6,083 bases of DNA from NCBI GenBank assembly GCA_021808205.1, contig JAKBCD010000133.1:1-6083 (forward strand). Direction: 5' to 3'. Origin of the DNA: Pseudomonadota bacterium (GTDB lineage Bacteria > Pseudomonadota > Alphaproteobacteria > Acetobacterales > Acetobacteraceae). The notes beneath the pieces were generated by a model that worked only from the letters and a program-made list of their open reading frames with translations, had not been told where the DNA came from and ran no database searches. Shown piece after piece: positions 4,943 through 6,083 of this stretch (position 1 is the stretch's first letter; every line of letters begins with the position of its first letter). The translations under genes were made by a program, and so were the position numbers.

Positions 4943-6067
4943 TTAAACCCGCATCGGCATCAGAACATATACGGCGGAACTATCGTCCTGGTCGCGCACC
5001 AGGGTTGGCGCCGCGCCATCGGCGAAGGCGAATTCCACCTTGCCTTTAATCTGGTCCGTCACATCCGAAAGATAACGCGCCTGAAAGCCGATTTCCAAAG
5101 GCCCGGACTGGTAATCCACCAAATCGCCGCCCAGCTCCTCGGAGGCGGAGCCCTGCTCGGCGGAGGCTGCGGAGATTACCAGCAGCTCCTTGGCCAGCGA
5201 GAGTTTCACCGGGCGATGTTTCTCTGCCGAAATGGCGGAGACACGCCCCACCGCGTCGTTGAAATCCTTCTTGTCCACCCGCAGGATTTTGTCATTCCCG
5301 CGGGGGATGACGCGGTCGTAATCGGGGAAGGTGCCGTCGATGAGTTTGCTGGTGAGCTTCATCGTGCCGATGCTGAACTGGATGCGCGTTTCAGACAGCG
5401 CCGCCTCCACCTCGCCAGTTACTTCATCCAGCAGCTTGCGCAGCTCGGTTACGGTTTTGCGCGGAATGATGATGCCCGGCATTCCGGCCGCGCCCTCGGG
5501 CAGCGGCTCTTCCACACGGGCCAGGCGATGGCCATCTGTCGCCACGGCGCGGATCACCGGGCCATCCTGCCCCTCGGCCGCGTGCAGATAGATGCCGTTC
5601 AGGTAATAGCGCGTTTCCTCGGTGGAGATGGCAAAGCGCGTGCGGTCGATCAGCCCGCGCAGCTCCTGTGCGGAGAGCACGAAATGGTGGCTGAGCCTGC
5701 CTGCGTCCAGCTTGGGGAATTCCTCCACCGAAAGTGCGACCAGGCTGGTGGCATAGCGCCCGGCGCGCAGGGCCAGCTGTGCATCACCGCCCGGATGGTC
5801 CAGCTCGATCACCGCGTTTTCCGGCTGGCGGCGCACGATCTCATAAAGTGTGGCGGCGGGCACGGTGATAGCGCCGTCGCGCAGCGTTTCAGCCACCACC
5901 TCCTCAACCAGCGCGATCTCAAGATCCGTCGCGGCGATGGTGAGTCGGCCCTCTTTCACCTGCAACAGCACATTGGCCAGAATGGGAATGGTGTTCCGCT
6001 TCTCCACCACGTTCTGCACATGGGCGAGAGACTTCATCAGCGTGGCGCGATCGGCCTTGAACTTCAT
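4943..6067 (-). CDS. dnaN: DNA polymerase III beta subunit (sliding clamp)
   Basis: The beta clamp forms a dimeric ring around DNA and tethers DNA polymerase III and many repair proteins. The 374-residue product is complete and of standard length, with three repeated clamp folds (about 1-120, 130-250 and 255-374). Conserved marks include the start MKFKADRATLMKSLAHVQNVVEKRNTIPIL in its usual place, ATDGHRLA (176-183), TFPDYDRVIP (246-255), and the C-terminal VYVLMPMRV (366-374). The last three build the hydrophobic pocket that binds clamp-interaction motifs of partner proteins. ATG 6065-6067 is preceded by GGAAGGG (6072-6078) at good spacing. The usual neighbour dnaA would lie beyond the right edge and is not seen. 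recF begins 3 bases after the stop, in the same reading frame, so the two are very probably cotranscribed and coupled. Confidence 0.98.
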   Translation of the reverse strand: MKFKADRATLMKSLAHVQNVVEKRNTIPILANVLLQVKEGRLTIAATDLEIALVEEVVAETLRDGAITVPAATLYEIVRRQPENAVIELDHPGGDAQLALRAGRYATSLVALSVEEFPKLDAGRLSHHFVLSAQELRGLIDRTRFAISTEETRYYLNGIYLHAAEGQDGPVIRAVATDGHRLARVEEPLPEGAAGMPGIIIPRKTVTELRKLLDEVTGEVEAALSETRIQFSIGTMKLTSKLIDGTFPDYDRVIPRGNDKILRVDKKDFNDAVGRVSAISAEKHRPVKLSLAKELLVISAASAEQGSASEELGGDLVDYQSGPLEIGFQARYLSDVTDQIKGKVEFAFADGAAPTLVRDQDDSSAVYVLMPMRV

Positions 6068-6071
6068 GGCA

Positions 6072-6078
6072 CCCTTCC
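6072..6078 (-). promoter_or_regulatory. Ribosome binding site of dnaN
   Basis: GGAAGGG on the minus strand, 4 bases before the dnaN ATG (5 if the core is GGAAGG). It is the strongest Shine-Dalgarno-like sequence in the window. The promoter lies outside the right edge. Confidence 0.75.
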
Positions 6079-6083
6079 AGACA

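Noticed and set aside
4328..5049. Plus-strand open frames opposite recF and the recF-dnaN junction
   Set aside because: Arginine/proline-rich translations without recognisable features, typical antisense frames in GC-rich DNA.
1..6083. CRISPR array, tRNA, insertion sequence, toxin-antitoxin or phage defence genes
   Set aside because: No repeat-spacer periodicity, cloverleaf, transposase or defence domain was seen; nearly all the window is filled by conserved housekeeping genes.

Overview
This is a GC-rich, gene-dense chromosomal segment. Its protein families and wording fit an alphaproteobacterium, probably of the Acetobacteraceae or a related Rhodospirillales group. FlbT is essentially an alphaproteobacterial flagellar regulator, and the DnaN, RecF, RarA and TIGR00282 proteins read like those of that class. 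The placement rests on protein character alone; the window holds no rRNA or other marker.

Layout, read from the right edge on the minus strand: dnaN (sliding clamp, complete), recF (3 bases downstream and in the same frame), a YmdB/TIGR00282-type metallophosphoesterase gene (29 bases further on), then flbT after a 70-base gap that holds a perfect 14-bp palindrome. This looks like a replication and repair operon with a signalling and motility tail. Convergent with flbT is a small plus-strand gene for a 77-residue membrane protein, possibly expressed from a leaderless promoter. Divergent from that small gene is a second minus-strand unit, rarA followed by an RluC-type 23S rRNA pseudouridine synthase gene (ATGA overlap). 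The rluC-type gene runs off the left edge.

Functionally, dnaN, recF and rarA concern the replication fork: processivity clamp, gap recognition and RecA loading, and clamp-associated AAA+ maintenance of stalled forks. The RluC-type enzyme modifies the ribosome. The YmdB-like phosphodiesterase and FlbT could both act after transcription on mRNA, and FlbT on flagellin mRNA specifically.

There is no CRISPR array, insertion sequence, phage gene or tRNA, and I see no clearly new multi-gene system. The most notable observation is that recF has no ATG, GTG or TTG codon between the dnaN stop and the Walker A region that would preserve its conserved N-terminus. The best-placed start is an ACG. Next in interest are the isolated flbT beside a YmdB homologue, the palindrome upstream of flbT, and the apparently leaderless promoter of the small membrane protein gene.
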